DNA of 64,000 nt from [Phialemoniopsis] sp. UDSM-2020 (GCA_018873225.1 JAEILZ010000007.1:3596001-3660000), one strand, 5' to 3'; counted from the first letter of the stretch, positions 1-11,923 are shown. Notes: generated by a model from the sequence alone, not told the origin. Program-made: numbers and translations.

Positions 1-468
1 TTTCCCCATGGGGCGCATTGACCACCTCGAGATCCCCATACCCGCTGCGATGTTACTCTCCCGGGCTCACATGCAGGCGGCCAGTCAAGCCAAGCACTGG
101 CCCGGCCGAGGGATGTTGCAGCAGGAGTGAAGTTTTCGGCATCGCATGTGAATACAACACTCACTTCGCAGCTTAGTTCAAATAGCATGTGTCCAAGGGG
201 AAGTCGGAGCAGAGGCATCGGTGCCGATTGATGGAACAACGACCCCTGCATGACTCCGCACTCAACTACCGTAGCGAGGACAGGGGTTTCACAGATCTCT
301 AAGCGAGGCGGGGAATGCCGGCCGTTAAGTCACTACAACTGTTAGGTCCGAATGCTCTTGTCCACCTCCGCCAATTCACTCCCTGGCACCTGGGCCCGGT
401 AAGGTGAAGTCTCAGTATCAAAGATGGCACCCAAAAAAATATTCCAAACGGGTTTTAGGCAAGTGCAG
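1..468. other. Left-edge intergenic, no gene seen
   Basis: This stretch lies downstream of the minus-strand monooxygenase. I see no coding frame with fungal protein character on either strand and no repeat. The open frame that begins near 424 on the plus strand is antisense to the monooxygenase. Confidence 0.6.
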
Positions 469-2315
469 CTAGATATACAAGACCTGGTCCATGATCTGCT
501 GCAAGGCGTCCTGGTGGCCATTTTCCCTCTTCTCGCCTCTCCAAGCGACGAAGCCATCGGGTCGCACAAGAATTGCCTGTCCTTCAGTCAACTTGGCAAC
601 AGCTGCCAGTCTTCCACCAAGATCACTGAGAGGGCTCGACTGGCCATTGATCTCGCACGCTTCCACAACCGGACGAACTGTCTTTGCCGCTTCTGCCCAC
701 GGCGAAGACGTGTCAGTAGTAAAGAGGATAAAGTTCGTCCTGATCAAATCCAATGTAGACACGTCTTTGTTACCATCGGCGGCATCGACAAGAGATACAT
801 GCGGGAACCGGGTTCCTGCAATCACATGCGCCGAATATGGGTCCTCGTAGAGGTCGCCGGCCTTTTCCGCGGACTGATCCTTCGCAAAGGCGCCCGCGGG
901 ATAACGGTAGCCAATTTCGCACATAATATCTGGCAATTCAGGGACGTCAGGCTGCTTATGGAAGACTCGCTTCTGAAGTCTTGAATAGGCCTGCTGCATC
1001 GTGAAACCAGCCACGGGTTGCCGCTCCAAATTGTAAGTGTCGAGAAGGGCGGGCCCTGCTTTGCCACTGAGGACGTAGCCGAGCTTCCACGCTAAGTTGT
1101 GAACATCCTGGAAAGACAAGTTGATTAGCCCGTGCGCAGTGTGATAGAAGGAAGTCTGCAATCGCCTACCTGCACCCCAGTGTTGCCACCCATCCCTCCC
1201 GTTGGCGGCATCACATGCGCCGCATCGCCCGCGATAAAGACGCGGCCTTTCTGGCTGGCAAATCGTTCCGAGTTGAAGCCAGCGACCGACCAGTAAGAGA
1301 TGGAGTCAATCACGATGTCGATATCGTCTTCAATACCCGACGCATCGCGGAAGTACTGCTTCGCCTCCCTCTCACTGACTGAATTTGGGTCGAACTGCCT
1401 TTTCTCGCCTGCTCGGGTCACGATCATGAACCCAGCCTTACCCCCGCTCTCGAGCCGGAAGCCGGCATCGATATTTGGGTTGGAGACGTAGGTGACGCCG
1501 TGCTTGGCTCTGGTGCCAAGGAAGGGCGTCAGGTCGGCCCTGAAGTTGATCGAGATGCTCTCGCCCAACACCCCGGGTCCATTCCACGAGATGCCCTCCT
1601 TGCGCCGCGTGGCGCTCCTGTTGCCATCGCATGCGACCAGATAGTTTGCCATGAACTTGCGCAGCTTTTTGGTCTCCACGTTCTGCACCACGACAATGAC
1701 TCCGTCGTCACTCTCCTCGTAGTGCACCACTGTCTCGCCAAACTGCTGCACGGCACCAAACTCCTTGGCGCGCTCGCGGAGCAGGGGCTCGAACATGTTC
1801 TGCGTGAGCCACAGACGCTTGCTGGGCGAGACCTTGGCCACCTCTGCCGGGTCGCTCTCCTGCATGCTCATGAGCGTGCGGCCGCCGACTAGCTTCTCGA
1901 CGACGACCATGCCGGCGTCGAGGTCGAAGTTGCGCGCGCTGTGCTCACGCAGTGTGTCCTCGAGGCCGATCTGCCGGAAGATCTCGACGGAGCGGAGAAG
2001 AAACAGTGCAGCGCGCGGGTGAATGGCAGTGGAGGGATGGCGGTCAAAGGATATGGATTTGACGCTGTGTGAATGTCAGCTGCTGCGTCTGAGTGAATGC
2101 GAGGGGCGCAGCCTTTCTTACCCATGGTAACCTAGGAGGACTCCGAGGGTCATTCCGACCATGCTGGACCCAATGATGATGACGGGCCATTCCTCCTCTT
2201 CGAAAGGAATATCGGAGTGATCGAATGATCCGAAATGGAACAGAGTCCTCTCTGCTTGTGCGATGGGAATAGTGTCATCCACTTGGCGTGGGCCTTGCGG
2301 GTTGGAGCTTGCCAT
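469..2315 (-). CDS. FAD-dependent aromatic hydroxylase (phenol 2-monooxygenase-like)
   Basis: Three exons (2315-2122, 2064-1170, 1107-469) give about 575 aa; both introns are GT-AG and phase-compatible. The product is a class A flavoprotein monooxygenase of the PheA/TfdB/tetracenomycin hydroxylase type, which uses NAD(P)H and O2 to hydroxylate aromatic rings. Visible motifs are an N-terminal dinucleotide-binding strand VIIIGSSMVGMTLG (GxSxxG rather than the usual GxGxxG), a DGxxSxxR motif (CDGNRSATRR), and the second FAD motif GDAAHVMPPTGGMGGNTGVQ followed by the helix DVHNLAWKL. The last 150 or so residues fit the thioredoxin-like tail of the family. The start at 2315 is chosen because MASSNPQ is the first methionine that leaves a typical short leader. 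The gene diverges from a glutathione S-transferase 340 bp away, suggesting joint control in detoxification or aromatic catabolism. The substrate is unknown. Confidence 0.88.
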
Positions 2316-2655
2316 GTTTGGAGGGGTGTTTTGCCTTCTTACTATTTTCTCACTTCTTGCTTGGTAGTATTGCCTCATTGTTCTATTACACATCTCCTCT
2401 TATAAGTACTGCATCCGTGATCTCCGCATCCATTTCCCCGGATGTGTATTACAAAGATCATGATCTCGCCATTGCGTCTTGGCCTCGGGAGGCTCCACTC
2501 TCCACATCCCGAGCTTCCAACTCCCCGAGCACGAACCTCATGCCATCGGCATATCACCCGTGATGTGCCTTCAAAAAATCCTCGAACGATTCCAGCTGTA
2601 TTCTGAGACCACTTCTGCCTTCTGTAGTGCCAACATTTTCGCCTCCATCCTCAAA
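2316..2655. promoter_or_regulatory. Shared divergent promoter, monooxygenase/GST
   Basis: These 340 bp separate the start codons of two divergently transcribed oxidation/conjugation genes and must hold both promoters. I did not recognise a specific operator. Confidence 0.5.
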
Positions 2656-3460
2656 ATGACGATCACAATTTACGGCTCTGTGTACTCGGTATGCACTCAG
2701 CGAGTCTTGCTGGTCCTCCACGAGCTTGGCGTGAAAGACTTCGAACTTTCGAACATCGACATGTCGAAGGGAGAACACGTGGTATGTAAGGATGTCCTAC
2801 TACCTGCCTGTCGCTGACTGATAAGCTAGGCGGCTGACTATGTCGCCGAATTCCACCCCTTCGGGCGCATCCCCGTGCTCGATGACGACGGGACACGGAT
2901 CTTTGAGTCAAGAGCAATTTGTCAGTATCTAGTAGCGAAATTTAGTCGTGACACCATTCTTGGCTCAGATAGGGAGAAGAACCCGGCCGAGGTTGGGGTA
3001 CACGAGCAGGCTGGAAGCGTCGAGTATTCGTACTTCGATCCGTCCATGAAGTCTTTGGCCTATGAAAAGGTCTTTAAGAAGTGAGTAGCCCCGGTCCGGC
3101 GTAAGAGTCTGTGTCCTGTATTGACGACTCGCAGGATGATGGGCCGCGGCGAGGCAGATGCTGGAGAAGTCGAGCGGTTGACTGCCGCGCTTCGTACGAC
3201 CCTGGACTACTACGAGAAGACGCTTTCGTCGCGGGAGTATTTGGGTGGGGATGTAAGTGACGATGCACATCCTCAAATCTAATGACCCTTGCATTAACTA
3301 TCTCTAGGCGTTCACTCTTGTTGACTTGTACCACATGCCGTGGGTTGCATTTCTGCCTAGGCTGGGACTGGAAAGCGAGATGTCTTCCAGACCATCCTTC
3401 AAGGCATGGTGGGAGCGGGTTAGTGGCCGGCGATCATGGCAAGGACTGCATCTTTTGTAA
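2656..3460 (+). CDS. Glutathione S-transferase
   Basis: Four exons (2656-2781, 2830-3080, 3135-3252, 3308-3460) encode about 215 aa, the normal length for a cytosolic GST. The N-terminal thioredoxin-fold begins MTITIYGSVYSVCTQRVLLV, with the Ser/Cys cluster where phi/theta-type GSTs place the catalytic Ser. The glutathione-binding segment FHPFGRIPVLDDDG, with its cis-Pro, is followed by FESRAICQYLVAKF, the classical ESxAI element. The all-alpha C-terminal domain contains TLVDLYHMPWVAF and ends WQGLHLL. All introns are GT-AG and keep frame. The enzyme conjugates glutathione to electrophiles in the cytosol. Its divergent neighbour is an aromatic hydroxylase, whose epoxide or quinone products would be plausible substrates; that link is inference. 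Confidence 0.92.
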
Positions 3461-4315
3461 CCTGTGGTGACACTGGCATCGAGTACCTTTAGACGGCCCT
3501 GTTCTTTCCTTGAGCGAGAATTGTAGCAGTCTCTCTGCTTGCGACTAGATTAGACTTGACGTCCTCTCCTACGATCTTTCTAAACGTAGGTTCCCAAGTC
3601 ATTGTCCCCGGAAGAAGCAGTGGGATCACGGGGAAGTGCTTTCGTTTCGAAGAGCAGATGAATTAACAGGTCATGGCATTGTCGGTCGCTTTCAAAGTCA
3701 TTTGTTGTAACGGGGGGTGAGTCACACGTGAAAGACCCGCGTTCGTCAGGGCATTGACGTGGAACGCAATGGAATCAAGACAAAATGACTGTGAGGTGAG
3801 AGTAAAAAGGGTTCGTGGAGAATGTAGGGGATGCGAGTGACTTTAAGGGGCCACTCAACATTGACCTTTCCCCTAGTAGGCATTCTGTTAATAGATTGAT
3901 GGTGGCGTTGACGTAGCGAGATGCTCCTGATGAGATTATTCAATCTAATTGATGGAGAGGCGCCTTCTTTGATCCAGAAGAAGATACCCTGGCCTGGGAT
4001 CCTTGCGACTGCCTGGCCTGTGCGCGCTGCGCCTCTGCCAGGTATTGCCCGCTCGGTGGAGGGAGCCCTGGAGGGTTATTCCAGCCCACTACTCAAAGCT
4101 ATATAGCGCCTGTGTACAGTACCTGCCTCAACCCACGCAGTGGAAGCAACATGGAAGGCGCACGACAGCTGCCATCAGCTCTACCTCGATGTCTCGTCAG
4201 TCTCGTCCCTTGGGGGCATTTCTTGACAAACACCTCTTCATCATTCGTTTCTTGGTCGCATTCACACTGCCTTTGGTATTCTCGTCAACGACACTACCTG
4301 GAGTCCGACACAATC
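3461..4315. other. Intergenic, no gene seen
   Basis: The region holds the GST 3' end and upstream DNA of the first F-box gene. An open frame runs upstream from 4316 to 4112 but shows no similarity to the paralogues' N-termini, so I treat it as leader. Confidence 0.5.
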
Positions 4316-6650
4316 ATGGTTCCCTGCATCGTTTGCGGTATCAATGACCCCTGGAAGAACATATTCAACTATTGTCTCCTCTCATATTACCCAGCTGCAC
4401 CTACCCCAGACATAGAACCGGAGGGACACCTCCACGTTATTGAGCCAGGATGGCAGGGAGTCCCCAATGATCACCACCCCAGAGTTTACTTACTTCATAA
4501 AAGCTGTTGGAATCTTCTCGTTGATGTCTCTTTCCACTTGAGGATCGATGTCGACTTGAGGAGCGACCTCGGTACATTCTGGGAGCTTATAGCCCGCACA
4601 CCTCCTGTATCGACAGTGGTGGACTTCGGACACAATTACGGCGGCAATCTGGTACCATTCTTCCTTGAGGATCCGGCCATTACAGAGCTGGTGGACGTTG
4701 GTGATGATGGACATGGGGGCGATGTTATCACCCCTGGCGAAATCGTGCCGACGCTTACGTTCAAGGACCCTCAGACCTACTTCGACCCTGACCCTGACAA
4801 TATTCCAGAATTATCTCCTATATTTCGATCCGACGAGTCTCGAGTGGCTACTCGGAAGCCAATCAAATTCGAAAGGAAAATCGAACGCGACGAAAAAGAT
4901 GCTTTACGCGACGTGCCAGCAGAGATACTGTGGGAGATCATAAAGCAGCTACCTTCGGCCAGTGTCGTCAATTTCATGCTATCTTCGAGGAGATACGCGA
5001 CCCTGGAGCTCCCGAATGCGTTCTGGAAATCTCGATTCTGGCTTGGCCGTGACTTTGAATCCATCATAGAAGCCAGGCAGGTCATCGATCCCCTTAAAGG
5101 CCAATGGTATTCGATTTACAAAGAAGTCAGGGATCTGATGAAGGTCAGCCCCAATGTCGTGTCACGAAGAAAGATATTCAGCTCGGCTGTCTACCTTCTC
5201 GAACTGATTTCCGCGTGCAAACGAGTCATATGTTGTGGACTTGAAATCCATCGTTGGGGACATTGGACTGAGAGCAGCTCGGGCCTTCCAGGTCGAGAGG
5301 ATTGTCAGCCAACCGGAAAATGTCTCCACGGGTTTCAATGCAACAACCGGCATAGCATGCTACGGTACATGTTGCTCGGGTCCAATGTTCAAGCCATATT
5401 TGTTACCACTGCTTCTCTCAGTGGCTCGAAATATATCACAGGCCTTCGCTTTCTGCAGGAAAATGGTGTCAGCAGCGCCCTCGGATACAGCCACCCATTC
5501 CGAGAGACTCGTGTTGATGTGACGACTGGCTTCCTTGGATTCCGTTTTACCGTTGATAGACTTGGAGCCCGGGGATTAGCAGTGGTGTCAAATACAGGGG
5601 CCTTGTTATCGTGGGTGGGTGACTAGCAAGGCTTGCCACAGACTGAGATTTCACTGCCGTTCGGTGGCACAGTCATGGGACTCAATGCGGAATTCGATGT
5701 AAGTCATTTGATTCCACACGGTAGCGGTCGGCAAACGGCTGCAAAGCTATCCCACTGACGTTTCTTTTTTTTACAGCACGTCAGATTGACCAGCCTCCGA
5801 CTGTATTCTAGTTCTCTCAACATCTCCGCCTCTTTGTGGGACACCGTAATGATTTACAACACGATGTTATGCTGGCATAAAGTTCCAGAACCACCTCTCC
5901 GATTACAGTTCGGACATCGATCTGCGCTCTGGGAGCCCAAGCCAATGTCTTGGCGATCCCGTCCTGACCCACTGATGTACTGGGAAAGACTGCAGTTCAC
6001 GCATCCGGAGGGGATTGCTAAGGCTTGCGGCATTGCGGTCTATTACGACACTCGACAGCAATTGGGCTATGGTGCAGAGCGCATTGCATGTCTCGAGCTC
6101 TCTTACACTTTCGGCAAACCAACTTCGTATTGGGGCCTTGGAAGACTGAACATTGCCAAGTACTAGGATCCGACGGATGAGTCTTTCCAGAGGACGGAGT
6201 TCAAGATAGACGCAGACTCGGGTGAACACATTGTGGGCATGGAGGTTTATCACGGAAGAACCATCTGCGATGTGCAGTTCTGCTTCGGATTCAAGGTCTG
6301 ACCACAAAGGTTGCGCTCGGTTCTCACCTACATTCCTGCTAACACGCAGCCAGATTTTGACGAACACTGGCCGTGAGGGCTTCCTTCCCCACTCAGTGCC
6401 CACAGCCGCGGTGAACTTGGGGCCGGACCATGTCAAACAAGAGGTCAAGGACGGCGGCCATGTGGTTGGCATTTGCGCATCACACGTGAGTATTCGCGTG
6501 ATCTACAACAGTGCTGGTATTCCATATCTAACACGGTCATTGAATCTGCAGAACCGTGGATACCTTCAAGACGTGGGACTCGTTTGGGAAGAGGAAAAGC
6601 CTTCGGAGGTGCAGGGCGTAGCGGATGATATAGCCAGTTTGCAATTATGA
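4316..6650 (+). pseudogene. F-box protein paralogue A, broken by two in-frame TAG codons
   Basis: Four exons (4316-5698, 5777-6295, 6354-6485, 6552-6650) form one frame of 711 codons that parallels the 712-aa paralogue at 8926-11245. Two TAG codons, 5624-5626 and 6164-6166, interrupt it, while the frame stays open and all splice sites look functional. The N-terminus (MVPCIVCG, then HKSCWNLL) matches the CxxC...HxxC module of the paralogues. The F-box lies near residues 200-245 (DVPAEILWEIIKQLPSAS...FWKSRF). At the first stop the paralogue reads GAT CAG CGA GGC and this copy reads GAC TAG CAA GGC, i.e. CAG to TAG, the CpA-to-TpA change typical of repeat-induced point mutation. If translated, the product would be a 436-aa truncated F-box protein lacking the C-terminal repeats. 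Readthrough is possible but would be needed twice. Confidence 0.75.
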
Positions 6651-7099
6651 GCGCGTCGTTAAGAGTATCGCGGGAGAACTTTACTGAGTATCTTTAGTCA
6701 TTCAGAGCGGAATTGCAGTTATGGCCAGGCTGAGGTAGAATAGGGCATCAATGCATAAAGCGATCATTTTATCAAGTACTGAACTGATCATAGCTTAGGG
6801 TTGCGTTAACGATATGCGGCAGATGTACTGGTGAAGAGGGGGTTGGCGACGTCCGGCGCTCTGCGAGAAGAGACTTAATGTCTTTCACTGTCCCAAAGAG
6901 GCCGCCCAGAGACATTCCAGCTCCTAGTTTACTGCAAAGCTGAGCGCTAGCAAAGTAGAATGGCTCTGACCTGCCCGAATTCACCTCAAGCTAGTCTTGG
7001 TCGTCTTCATCGTCGTTGGCGATGTAACTGGACCACCGCTCGCTATGGGTCTTGAGCCTTGCGCTTGCGGTCGAGGACCGACTGCGCCGTAGAAGCACC
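6651..7099. other. Intergenic between convergent genes
   Basis: About 450 bp of 3' flanking DNA between the F-box pseudogene and a minus-strand gene. No coding frame or repeat was recognised. Confidence 0.5.
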
Positions 7100-8113
7100 C
7101 TAGTCCTTGACGCTTTCCTCCCGATCGACCAACTGCCGCAGATTGGCGCGCGTCGACTTACACAGCTTGTCGAAGCGCGAAATGAGGACTTCGACAGTGT
7201 AGTCAGCGAGCTCGATGTCTTGACGGGTGTCGATGCGGAGTTTGAAGCCGACAAGCAAGTCATAGGCTTGCATGAGCATCTCCATGCTGTGGACAAGCTC
7301 GTAGTCCACGTCCTCGCTGCTGAAGAAAACGAGCACAACCCATCCACGCTCCGGGTGTGCCTTATGTATCTCCCTCAATTGCACCGTGATAAACGGCGCC
7401 AAACCCTGCTGGATTTTCTTCAGGGCTGTACAGGATATAAGTTTCTTTGTGCGGACCTGCTCGTCCGTAAAGGGGATCTCCCAGAGACCTACGCCGGGAA
7501 ACCGTATCAGGGCCCCGATGCGGTCCTTCGACACTAATTCGCGGCGCGCTGTATCGGGAATGTTCGCGGCCTTCTTTATAGAGTTAGCAGTCTTTTCAGC
7601 ACCGCCATCTTCAGGAGTGGATGTCGCCAGGGCTGGGACCTGGGCTAAGGGTTGTGTGCGCATGAGAACTTCGAATACCTCCTCTGTGCCAGGTTGGACA
7701 TCGGCGCCTGTCTTGATCCTGCCCATGTATCGCGCGACGTGGTGGTGGTACTCGGAAGCATAAGGCTGGGACTCGGGGTCTAGCTTCTCTTTGGGAGCAA
7801 ACAACGGATTGCTCTCCTTGCTGGGCTCATCGTCCGCGCACACTTTGATCTTCCAAATCCTGTAATCCGTGTCGGCGTAGAGGTATTCGGCACTCATGTC
7901 TCGCTGAGTCGAGTGGGCGACGTAATGCCACACAGCTACCCTGCTCTCCCATTCCTCGAAGAACTCGTCGACTAGCGCTGAGGTGGTCAGAAAGTGATGT
8001 TTGAGGAAGAGGTGACGGATCAGGTCTTCTCGCCGAGCACGTGCAGGGCCAGCGAGCTTAGCCAAGTGTTTGGCATCGCGAATCTCAGGTGGCAGGGTGA
8101 TGTTGGCCGCCAT
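7100..8113 (-). CDS. Conserved-looking protein of unknown function
   Basis: A single uninterrupted frame of 337 aa starting MAANITLPPEIRDAKHL. I do not recognise the family. The sequence is soluble, with no signal peptide or membrane segment. It has an N-terminal charged helical part with the string HHFLTTSALVDEFFEEW, a low-complexity Pro/Ala/Thr linker near residues 160-185, and a C-terminal part rich in amphipathic segments (GLAPFITVQLREIHKAHPER, MEMLMQAYDLLVGFKLRID). Codon use looks coding throughout. A minus-strand frame overlapping its end (to 6991) could supply an alternative C-terminus through an unrecognised intron. The gene sits between two F-box paralogues but shares no sequence with them. 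Confidence 0.65.
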   Translation of the reverse strand: MAANITLPPEIRDAKHLAKLAGPARARREDLIRHLFLKHHFLTTSALVDEFFEEWESRVAVWHYVAHSTQRDMSAEYLYADTDYRIWKIKVCADDEPSKESNPLFAPKEKLDPESQPYASEYHHHVARYMGRIKTGADVQPGTEEVFEVLMRTQPLAQVPALATSTPEDGGAEKTANSIKKAANIPDTARRELVSKDRIGALIRFPGVGLWEIPFTDEQVRTKKLISCTALKKIQQGLAPFITVQLREIHKAHPERGWVVLVFFSSEDVDYELVHSMEMLMQAYDLLVGFKLRIDTRQDIELADYTVEVLISRFDKLCKSTRANLRQLVDREESVKD

Positions 8114-8925
8114 CTTGACCAGGAAGATGACCTTGCAGGGCCTTGACCAATCTGAAGATGGAGTGACCTGACTGTGGTTTTGTGTGTTTTTCGCACAAGA
8201 AGCCGGTGGTTGTTGCTGTCAAAGTGGGGTCGCGCCTGCCCCTTTTTACTGACGGAAGGTTCAAGTCGATTTGCAAAACAAGGATATGGGTGTCAAGTCA
8301 AAGGAAAATTGACCTTCTCACCGACTAGTTTTGAGTTAGTTTACGCTCGTGCAAACATCCCATGAAAAGTGTTATAATGACCAGCGCCGCCGGGCTCTAG
8401 GGAGGAGACATCAATGCCACACCCCCAACCAGGCCTCGAGTCGTTGAGGCAAAGCAATCATAGTCCAGGAGGAGGCAAGTGCCCTCCGAGAGGAGCTTAT
8501 ATGCTTCGCGAGGAGGCACATGTGTAAAGCAAGGTTCACACCACCGACCAGGCTCAACTAATTATCTCGTGGGGGCGGGTGTGTGTCATCGAGGCACAGG
8601 CAGAGGAGACGACAGCGCTTAAGAACTGAGCTGGTGCGTGAATCTATTTGCAGAATTCCAGATATCTCGAGGCCCACACGTTGATTCAACGCGCTCAATA
8701 TCGGCTTCGGGATACTGATTTCTGCTGCTTGAATTAATTCCATTTCGGAAGTCGTGTTATGAGTCCTTCAGTTCCAACTATCATAGCAAATCTCGAATTT
8801 TCGTCGGTTGAATAACCCACAAGCTAAAGTTCCCACCCATCAAGCATATTTGCGTGATGGTCTCTAATTCCACGCAGCAGTTCCTCCGAATCATCTCCAA
8901 GTGAGCGAGCGTGACACAGCAGTAT
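8114..8925. other. Intergenic, no gene seen
   Basis: This 812-bp stretch contains the promoter of the 7100-8113 gene and the 3' flank of F-box paralogue B. Short frames here lack coding character. Confidence 0.5.
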
Positions 8926-11245
8926 CTAGACGGACCTCTGTGGATCGAATCCCAGACCCGCATCCTGGATGAGACCATTTCTCTGGACAACGGTCAGAAT
9001 AAACTTGAAACCGGACGGGAAATGGATTTTACTTACGAAGAGGACACAAAGTCCAAGTGCAGGATGATCTTTGTAGGCGATTTGCTCCTTGTGCCCTTTC
9101 GAAACCCCGAGCTTCGAATTCGCGAGGCCGGCCGAAGGTGGAAACATGGCTGTACGTTTGCGGTTCGTGTGGACAGCAAAACCGTGAAACTCGAAGTGCG
9201 TCTCTCCCATGTTGTTGAAGGAGCGAGCCAGGGCATACAAGGCTTCCAACCGCAGGATCTTCTCACCGCCGCGGCCGTCGATGTCGAAGTGGGCGCTCTC
9301 ACAGAAGTCACCAGCCGGGTCCGTTTGGTTAAAGACATCCCTCCCAACAACCTGTTTGTCGGGGCCGAAGTGTACCTCTAGGCGAATGAGGCGCTCTGCA
9401 CCATAACCCAGCTGCTGACGGGTGTCAGTGAAAACGGTCAGGCCCGTAAGGTACTGATGGAGGGACCCTTCAGGCTTCTCCAATGGTAGCCAATGTTTGG
9501 CTCCACTACTACTCTGGCGGCACGAATCATCAGAGCAGTTCTCGTGTCCCATTATCAACTCCAAGACGGCACCTGGGATTTCAGTATACCAGTGACGCGA
9601 AGTCGTGTCAGCTGTTGAAGGTAAGAGGGGGATGGATCCGTCGCGATTGAAAGGGCGGTAGGCGATGTTCGCCTTTACCATCTTGACAGCCTAAATGATC
9701 ATCAGTCATTGTTCTCACGAGTTCGGTTTTGGGAGTGCTCACATCAAATTCCACTTCTAGTCCATCGAAATAATCCCAGGGGCCGAGCTCGATCTGCGTC
9801 TTCACAAGGCCTCGCTGATCACCAACCCATGGCGAGCAATAGCCCCGCTCTGACAGAATTGCCATTCCCCTGGCTCCAGCCTGATCGATTGCGAAGCGCA
9901 AACCTCTGAATCGTCCGCATATCTGGATAGACACTTCTCTCGAGGGGTGGACGTACCCCAGTGCGAGGGTTTTGCCACCTCCCTGCTGGACACGCAAACC
10001 GGAGATGTACCTCGAACCATTGATGTTGATGAGCGAGACAAACACTGTTGCCAGTGAATCAAAGGCCGGGATAAATCGGCAGCTCTCGCTCCTGGATGTA
10101 CGAGGAGTCTCGCAAAGATTAGCTGTGAAATGTTGGTAGTGCCACCTCGTGCTTTCGGCATCGGAGCTGGGGCATAGACCATTGTCCTCGATATTCGGAC
10201 TGTGCAATGAGATTCTGCCATGGCAAGTATTCACCTCGGCGGCACGCACCAAGTCGACAAGATAGGTGGCGAGAAAGTAGACGTGCTTCCTCCGCAAGAC
10301 GGCGAGGTCCTGCGCAATCTCCTTGATGTCGAAATAGATATCCTTCCATTTTCCGCGGTATTGATCCCAGCCGTGCCTTGCCTCAATGATGTGGGCAAAC
10401 TCGTGGTCGGCAGAGAAGCGCGATTGCCAGAACTTGTCTGGCAATGCGGCTTCCTTGAACACTCTCGACGCTTGCATGAGCCTGACCAGAGATTGCGAGG
10501 GGAGTTGAGCCGAGATCATGGAGATCAACTCCAAAGGCAGTCTGGAAAATGGATCCGTTCCAGTGACTACCGGTGTCCGAGTCTGCATGTAAAGATTCGG
10601 GACCATGCCCCGGGTGGTGGCATGGTTCTGGAAAACCCGGCTGATCTCGCGGATGTTGTACAGATCAGGCTGCGAGTGGGGCAGCTGACCCTGATACTGA
10701 AGTGCCACTTCCCCGGGATACTCGCATAGGCGCTCTTCTTCTCCATCGCGGTAGTTTTTGCGGACGTCTATGCCTTCGTAGTCGTGGCCAAAGTCGGCCA
10801 GTTCGAGATTGGGATAGAATGGTACGGTCCACAAGACTCGGTACAATACCACAAGGTTGCGTTCCAAGCCGGGGTACAAGTCGACAAGGATCTTCCAGCA
10901 GCACTTGTGAAAACCAAACGCGTAGCAGACGAGCTGTTGTGAGGTGCTTTCGACCTCAGAGTCGAAATGGGGGTGGAAGTGCAAAAGGCCGACGGCATCT
11001 TGATGGCCCGGGACTGTGACATAGTCGTCGATGAAATTTTCGTTCGGAGCTAAGCCGTACACAAAGGCCTCATCGCGGTGACCCTTGACTGTGTAGACTA
11101 TGATAATGGGTTAGTGGAACGGTTCTTCCGACGTTGAGCACTCATGTTCACGAGGTGGTGCTCCAGACTTACCCGCACAGAGGTCTTTGCCATTGGGATC
11201 GCCATTTTGCCAGTTGTCAACGCCACAAAGTGTACAGGCGAACAT
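8926..11245 (-). CDS. F-box protein paralogue B (CxxC N-terminus, C-terminal repeats)
   Basis: Four exons (11245-11173, 11097-9743, 9690-9037, 8982-8926) join in frame to about 712 aa. The first exon encodes MFACTLCGVDNW, a CxxC pair; HKCCWKILVD follows about 75 residues later, so a zinc-binding module is plausible. A canonical F-box appears around residues 195-240 (FSRLPLELISMISAQLPSQS...FWQSRF), which would bind Skp1 in an SCF ubiquitin ligase. The remainder is beta-rich and repetitive: GSRYISGLRVQQGGGKTLAL, YLTGLTVFTDTRQQLGYGAE and GGEKILRLEA have the form (I/L)-x-G-(I/L)-x(n)-LGYG. This C-terminal half is probably the substrate-binding part. The gene is divergent from paralogue C and is the intact template against which pseudogene A can be read. 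No substrate can be named. Confidence 0.85.
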
Positions 11246-11923
11246 CGCGTTTATCTGCGCCTCAAACCTTTCCCACAATGAAGATGTTTTGATGGATCGG
11301 GGAATTGGGAAATAGGAGCGGATGTTTTGTCTGCCTCAGGTGGTTACCCTGCGGTTGCAAGAGAAGAACGCGGTGATAAACAAAGAAAACGCGTGGGGGA
11401 TCTGACTTGGGGTGAGTCTTTATGAACGGGAACAATGGTAGCGAGCATTCTTGAAGATCTTCTCACATTGAAGTGACGCCTCTTTTTGTTGCCGTCTACT
11501 TCTGGCGCTCAAGAGTCCTAGGTGAAGCAGATGTCGGTTCACTAGGAGACTGGAGTGACCCCCTTCTGCTACCGCTGGCAGGTTTCAACACTAAATTTGC
11601 AGGCAGCTTACAGGAATTATTCAGTACTGTGAGATTTTGTAATGAATCAGAGGAAGTGACTCTTTCTTTTGAATTTTGAAATGAAACCCAGTGAATGAGG
11701 TGACCAAACCTGAATCACTATCACCTTGTTATTCAAGGCTTTGGCTTCTATGCCATAAATCTTTGCCACCTTCCTCATCAGACTCGTTCTCACGGCTCAC
11801 CTCACGACTCCCTTACCATCCGCATTTCTCCTACTTAACTTCCTACTGCAAATTTCTGCCACGCAGGCATCTTCCTCATCTTGACAAGCATAACTTCTCA
11901 CAAACATCACCACCGACTCGAGC
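11246..11923. promoter_or_regulatory. Shared divergent promoter of F-box paralogues B and C
   Basis: These 678 bp separate the start codons of two divergent F-box genes. No specific motif was identified and no gene is seen inside. Confidence 0.4.

Noticed and set aside
5624..5632. Possible stop-codon readthrough context at the first TAG of F-box A (TAG CAA GGC)
   Set aside because: The TAG-CAA resembles the first part of the tobamovirus-type TAG-CAR-YYA motif, but the third codon GGC does not fit, and a second TAG would also need readthrough. Inactivation is simpler.
5612..5641. Intron that would remove the first TAG of F-box A
   Set aside because: The only GT-AG pair around it gives an intron of about 27-30 nt, far shorter than any other intron in the window, and would delete residues conserved in the paralogue.
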